DNA of 9,639 nt from a bacterium (GTDB lineage Bacteria; Chloroflexota; Dormibacteria; UBA8260; Bog-877), in contig JAJYWM010000335.1 in NCBI GenBank assembly GCA_021791455.1, positions 1 through 9,639 on the forward strand, given 5' to 3'. This document shows, piece by piece, positions 7,209 through 9,639 of the stretch (positions are counted from its first letter, which is position 1; the number at the start of each line of letters is the position of its first letter). The notes beneath the pieces were generated by a model that did not search any database, was not told the DNA's origin, and saw nothing but the letters and a program-made list of their open reading frames with translations. The position numbers were made by a program, and so were the translations under genes.

Positions 7209-8604
7209 GGGCCGCTACGACCTGGTGGTGGTCGGACTCGGATCCGGCGGGCTGGTGGCCTGCGACTTCGCCGCTCGACTGGGGCTTCGGGTCGCCGGGG
7301 TCGAAGCCGCGTCGCCTGGTGGAGACTGCCTTTGGTCAGGATGCGTGCCCAGCAAGAGCCTTCTCGCAGCCGCCAAGCTCGCGCACCAGATGCGCCATGC
7401 GGGAAGGTTCGGACTGACCGCCTCGGACCCGGACGTCGACCTGGGGTCGGTATGGGAGAGGATCGCCCAACTGCAAGAGGAGTTCGCTCGCACGAGCGAT
7501 GATCCCAAGCGCCTTGAAGCCATCGGGGTGGAGGTCCTTCTGGGAAGTCCTGGTCGCTTGGTGGCGCCCGGGACGGTTCAGGTCGGTGCCCGACTCCTGC
7601 GCGGGCGGCGCATTCTGCTCTGCACCGGTAGTCGACCGCGGGTCCCCCCGATACCAGGGCTCGAGGAAACCGGGTACCTGACGAGCGAGAACTTCTTTGC
7701 CCGCCCTGCCCCTCCCCGGCGGCTGACCTTCATTGGCGGCGGTCCTATTTGTCTTGAGCTCTCCCAGGCCATGCGGCGGCTCGGCTGCGAGGTGACGGTC
7801 CTGGAGAGGGAGGGACAGCTGCTGGTGCGAGAGGACCCCGAGCTGGGAAGGTCCCTGGCCGACGTCCTGGCTGAGGAGGGCGTGCGGATCGACCTTGGAG
7901 TGCAGGTGGACCGAGTGGAGATGTGCGGCGGCTTCAAGGTGGTCCACGGCTCCCAGGGCGGGGTCCACCGTCGCTGGGAGGCGGATGAGATCTTTGTCGG
8001 GGTGGGCCGGGTCCCTCGAATCAGTGGCCTGGGCCTGGAGGAGGTGGGGGTACGGGTGGGTGAGTCCGGGATCCTGGTCGATGCCGGGCTGCGCACCAAC
8101 CTACCCGGCATCTATGCCTGCGGGGACGTCACCGGCAGGTTCCTGTTCACCCACGCCGCGGCTTACGAGGCCGCGCAGGCGGTGAGGGGGATGTTCTTCC
8201 CCGGCTCCGGAAGGGCGCCAACTCTGGTCCCCTGGTGCACCTTCACGGACCCTGAGCTGGCCCATGTGGGGATGACCGAGGCGGAGGCCCGGGCCAAGGG
8301 GCAAGGGGTGCGGGTGTGGGGCGCTGACCTTGAACCTTCGGATCGCAGCAGGACGGATCGGGTCGCGATCCCCAAGGTGCGCCTGGTCACCGCGCGGGGC
8401 AAGTTGGTCGGTGCTCACATCCTGGGGCCCAACGCCGGCGACGTGATTCACGAGCTGGCCCTTGCCATCTCCCGGCGGGTGACGATCGGGGACCTTGCCA
8501 GCCTGGTGCATGCCTATCCCACCTATTCCGGGTCCGTCGGCCAGGTGGCGGCTCAGGCTGGCCTTGACCGAGCCCGTAGGCTGAGGTGGCTGGCGCGCCG
8601 CTGA
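7174..8604 (+). CDS. Mercuric-reductase-like FAD/NAD(P) disulfide oxidoreductase
   Basis: Class I pyridine nucleotide-disulfide oxidoreductase (476 residues from this start). FAD motif VVGLGSGG is at 19-26, the redox-active disulfide motif GGDCLWSGCVPSK at 49-61 (C52/C57), the NAD(P) site GGGPICLEL at 188-196, and FAD motif YACGDV at 314-319. The C-terminal dimer-interface motif reads HAYPTYSG (446-453) where dihydrolipoamide dehydrogenases have HxHPTxSE: the catalytic His is Tyr and the Glu is Gly, so lipoamide dehydrogenase activity is unlikely. There is no N-terminal heavy-metal domain and no C-terminal Cys pair, so it is not a canonical MerA either. Starts are ambiguous: TTG 7168, ATG 7174 (chosen) or TTG 7198, the last preceded by GGGGGCGG. 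Any of them overlaps the upstream gene, so the pair is co-transcribed. Its role may be reducing a thiol or disulfide, or feeding electrons to a neighbour. Confidence 0.9.
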   Translation: MFVSGGGRLGVEGRYDLVVVGLGSGGLVACDFAARLGLRVAGVEAASPGGDCLWSGCVPSKSLLAAAKLAHQMRHAGRFGLTASDPDVDLGSVWERIAQLQEEFARTSDDPKRLEAIGVEVLLGSPGRLVAPGTVQVGARLLRGRRILLCTGSRPRVPPIPGLEETGYLTSENFFARPAPPRRLTFIGGGPICLELSQAMRRLGCEVTVLEREGQLLVREDPELGRSLADVLAEEGVRIDLGVQVDRVEMCGGFKVVHGSQGGVHRRWEADEIFVGVGRVPRISGLGLEEVGVRVGESGILVDAGLRTNLPGIYACGDVTGRFLFTHAAAYEAAQAVRGMFFPGSGRAPTLVPWCTFTDPELAHVGMTEAEARAKGQGVRVWGADLEPSDRSRTDRVAIPKVRLVTARGKLVGAHILGPNAGDVIHELALAISRRVTIGDLASLVHAYPTYSGSVGQVAAQAGLDRARRLRWLARR

Positions 8605-8641
8605 GGTGAGGCTGCGGCCCTGCCAACCATCGAACTCAAAG

Positions 8642-8663
8642 GTCCGGTGCCGGCCCGCCGGAC
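8642..8663 (+). terminator. GC-rich hairpin downstream of the five-gene operon
   Basis: GTCCGGTG pairs with CGCCGGAC (one G-U) around a six-base loop, 37 bases after the stop at 8604. There is no T-run after it, so classic intrinsic termination is uncertain; it may be a GC-rich pause or a 3'-end stabiliser. It separates the operon from the PRC-barrel gene. Confidence 0.4.
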
Positions 8664-8664
8664 A

Positions 8665-8670
8665 TAAGAT
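8665..8670 (+). promoter_or_regulatory. Possible -10 element for the PRC-barrel gene
   Basis: TAAGAT fits the loose TAnnnT -10 consensus and is one of the few AT-rich hexamers here. No good -35 stands 16-18 bases upstream. If used, transcription would begin near 8677, within the left arm of the next hairpin. Confidence 0.2.
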
Positions 8671-8672
8671 CG

Positions 8673-8702
8673 AACTGCGGGCGTCGTTGATCCCCCGCAG
8701 TT
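8673..8702 (+). repeat. 9-base perfect inverted repeat upstream of the PRC-barrel gene
   Basis: AACTGCGGG (8673-8681) and CCCGCAGTT (8694-8702) are perfect reverse complements around a 12-base spacer. The element ends 43 bases before the gene's start. It could be a leader hairpin, an operator for a dimeric regulator or a GC-rich terminator; no T-run follows. Confidence 0.5.
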
Positions 8703-8731
8703 GCCGACGGATCAGCCGGCCGCTAAAACCT

Positions 8732-8736
8732 GGAGG
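8732..8736 (+). promoter_or_regulatory. Ribosome binding site that fixes the PRC-barrel start
   Basis: GGAGG, nine bases before the ATG at 8746. The same frame is open from a TTG at 8701, but that codon has no ribosome binding site and lies in the right arm of the inverted repeat. Confidence 0.7.
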
Positions 8737-8745
8737 TCTTCGAAG

Positions 8746-9384
8746 ATGACAGACAAGCTCAAGAGCTTTCAAATTGGCTCGGAAGTATCTGGTCGGGATG
8801 GCACCGTAGGCACTCTTGCCAAGGTTGTGGTCGACCCGGTGAAGCGGGCCGTGACCCACCTTGCCGTTGAGCCCAAGGGTCGCATCGGACTCGCCAAGCT
8901 GGTCCCCGTGGAGATGGTCGCCTCATCCGAGCCGGCCATCCAGCTGAATTGCACTGCCGCCGAGTTCGAGCACCTCGCCGACGCCGAGGAGATGAAATTC
9001 CTGCCTGGGGACCTGGGGGCGGGCTACCAGGCGGGCCAGATGATGCTCTGGCCCTATTACGGTCTCGGGATGGGAGGATTCGGAGTCGCTGCGCCGGGGC
9101 CGGTCGCGTACGACAAAGTTCCTCTCGGCGAGATCGAGGTGGCCAAGGGCGACCCCGTCCTCGCCACGGACGGTCCCATAGGTAGGGTGCGGGGCCTGGT
9201 CATCGACCCCAGCGACCACCGCATGACGCACATCCTCCTGGACGAGGGACACCTCTGGGGGCACAAGAGGGTGGCGATTCCGGTCAAGCAGGTGGTCGGC
9301 GTCAACGAGGGGATCCACCTGCGCATATCAAAGCGGGATGTGGAAGAGCTCCCCGACGTCAGCCTGGACGACATCTCCATCTAG
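8746..9384 (+). CDS. Tandem PRC-barrel domain protein
   Basis: Soluble protein of 212 residues with two PRC-barrel-like domains. The first spans about residues 8-78, with GTVGTLAKVVVDPVKRAVTH (19-38) and LVPVEMV; the second about 126-204, with GPIGRVRGLVIDPSDHRMTH (143-162), HLWGHKRVAIPVKQV and IHLRISK. The two copies align in order: turn glycines, V-x-D-P, then TH and a V-P or I-P strand. Between them (84-125) is a Gly/Tyr/Met-rich segment with WPYYGLGMGGFG. PRC barrels occur in photosynthetic reaction centre subunit H, RimM and many stand-alone proteins linked to RNA metabolism or stress; the exact role here is unknown. The ATG at 8746 is chosen over upstream TTG 8701 because GGAGG precedes it. 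It stands apart from the operon, with its own leader hairpin, and is probably expressed independently. Confidence 0.85.
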   Translation: MTDKLKSFQIGSEVSGRDGTVGTLAKVVVDPVKRAVTHLAVEPKGRIGLAKLVPVEMVASSEPAIQLNCTAAEFEHLADAEEMKFLPGDLGAGYQAGQMMLWPYYGLGMGGFGVAAPGPVAYDKVPLGEIEVAKGDPVLATDGPIGRVRGLVIDPSDHRMTHILLDEGHLWGHKRVAIPVKQVVGVNEGIHLRISKRDVEELPDVSLDDISI

Positions 9385-9415
9385 CGACCATCTCCGGCGC
9401 CGGGTAGTTGAGGGT

Positions 9416-9443
9416 GGGGAGGGCCCGCTGAGCGGCGCTCCCC
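9416..9443 (+). terminator. Hairpin downstream of the PRC-barrel gene
   Basis: GGGGAG pairs with CTCCCC (9416-9421 / 9438-9443) and, inside a small internal loop, CCGC pairs with GCGG around TGA. It starts 31 bases after the stop codon, a good place for a terminator, but no T-run follows. First of a row of stem-loops. Confidence 0.4.
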
Positions 9444-9445
9444 AT

Positions 9446-9476
9446 GTTCCGGCCGGGGACCGTGCCCCGGCCGAAC
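9446..9476. repeat. 12-base-pair hairpin with one bulge
   Basis: GTTC-C-GGCCGGGG pairs with CCCCGGCC-GAAC around the six-base loop ACCGTG; a single C is bulged. Very stable by composition. Its right arm shares bases 9472-9476 with the next inverted repeat, so as RNA the two cannot both form fully. Confidence 0.6.
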
Positions 9477-9555
9477 GTTGACCGGGGCAGCTGCTGGTTC
9501 CGGTCAACGTTCGAGTGTTGCAACCGGCAGCACCGCGGCCAGGCGGCACGGTCCC
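9456..9555. repeat. Outer 11-base inverted repeat enclosing the 14-base one
   Basis: GGGACCGTGCC (9456-9466) and GGCACGGTCCC (9545-9555) are exact reverse complements and enclose the 14-base repeat. The left arm includes the loop and part of both stems of the 9446-9476 hairpin, so a closed multibranch fold and the local hairpin are alternatives. Imperfect direct repeats GTTGACCGG-GGCAGC (9477-9491) and GTTGCAACCGG-CAGC (9517-9531) also lie inside. Confidence 0.5.
9472..9513. repeat. 14-base perfect inverted repeat
   Basis: CGAACGTTGACCGG (9472-9485) and CCGGTCAACGTTCG (9500-9513) are exact reverse complements around 14 bases that include the palindrome GCAGCTGC. It could be a bidirectional terminator, an operator or part of a structured RNA. 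The right arm can instead pair with GTTGCAACCGG just downstream (9517-9527), giving a second exclusive fold. Confidence 0.65.
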
Positions 9556-9589
9556 GGGCCCTGGCACGACGGTTCGCTCCGAGCCAATC

Positions 9590-9602
9590 AGGTCACAGGT
9601 CA
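9590..9602. repeat. Tandem AGGTCA direct repeat
   Basis: AGGTCA occurs twice with a one-base spacer. It lies about 20 bases before an ATG at 9623 that has only five codons in the window, so it might belong to the upstream region of a further gene. Short enough to be chance; otherwise nothing recognisable fills 9556-9639. Confidence 0.25.
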
Positions 9603-9639
9603 TCCCTGCGGTGCCGCCGGCGATGGCGAGCCCCGCGGA

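Noticed and set aside
7174..8604. Calling this gene dihydrolipoamide dehydrogenase or true mercuric reductase
   Set aside because: The lipoamide dehydrogenase His/Glu dyad is replaced, and the MerA heavy-metal domain and C-terminal cysteine pair are missing.
9328..9603. 91-codon minus-strand frame over the right-end repeats
   Set aside because: It overlaps the end of the PRC-barrel gene and the inverted repeats, and its Pro/Gly/Arg/Ser-rich translation has no protein-like features.
9385..9639. tRNA, small RNA gene or CRISPR array in the right-end region
   Set aside because: No cloverleaf or TPsiC-like sequence and no regularly spaced repeats are seen; the repeats are inverted and nested rather than periodic.

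Overview
The window is gene-dense, very GC-rich bacterial DNA (roughly two-thirds G+C or more by eye), with GTG starts and 4-base gene overlaps. Together with a two-copy PRC-barrel protein and a CDP-alcohol phosphatidyltransferase that resembles actinobacterial homologues, this suggests an actinobacterium or a soil relative such as Dormibacterota/Chloroflexota. That placement is inference; nothing in the window fixes the taxon.

Layout. (1) Minus strand, 2330 down to 1: glcD followed by glcE, overlapping by GTGA; glcE runs off the left edge. They encode the two FAD-binding-type subunits of glycolate (or other 2-hydroxyacid) oxidase; an iron-sulfur GlcF subunit would be expected just outside. 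(2) A 139-base divergent intergenic region (2331-2469) with a 12-base perfect palindrome at the ribosome binding site of the rightward operon. (3) Plus strand, 2470-8604: a five-gene operon. A CDP-alcohol phosphatidyltransferase overlaps (ATGA) a cysteine-rich radical SAM protein of the COG1964/MJ0619 type, the group that contains archaeal tetraether lipid synthase (Tes). This overlaps (GTGA) a cysteine-rich class I methyltransferase. After 100 bases come a phytoene-desaturase/PYROXD2-like flavoprotein and an overlapping mercuric-reductase-like flavoprotein disulfide oxidoreductase. (4) A hairpin-rich gap, then a separate PRC-barrel gene (8746-9384) with its own strong ribosome binding site. 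(5) A 255-base end region (9385-9639) without a gene, holding an unusually dense set of nested and mutually exclusive inverted repeats.

How the genes may work together. The most interesting reading is that genes 2470-8604 build or remodel an unusual membrane lipid: headgroup transfer from a CDP-alcohol, radical C-C coupling or methylation on a lipid chain, SAM methylation, flavin-dependent saturation or desaturation, and a second flavoenzyme that may handle electrons or thiols. This rests on family assignments and linkage only. A competing reading, from cysteines in the methyltransferase and the MerA-like enzyme, is metal(loid) chemistry such as arsenic. The glycolate oxidase genes are transcribed away from this operon and may be unrelated to it.
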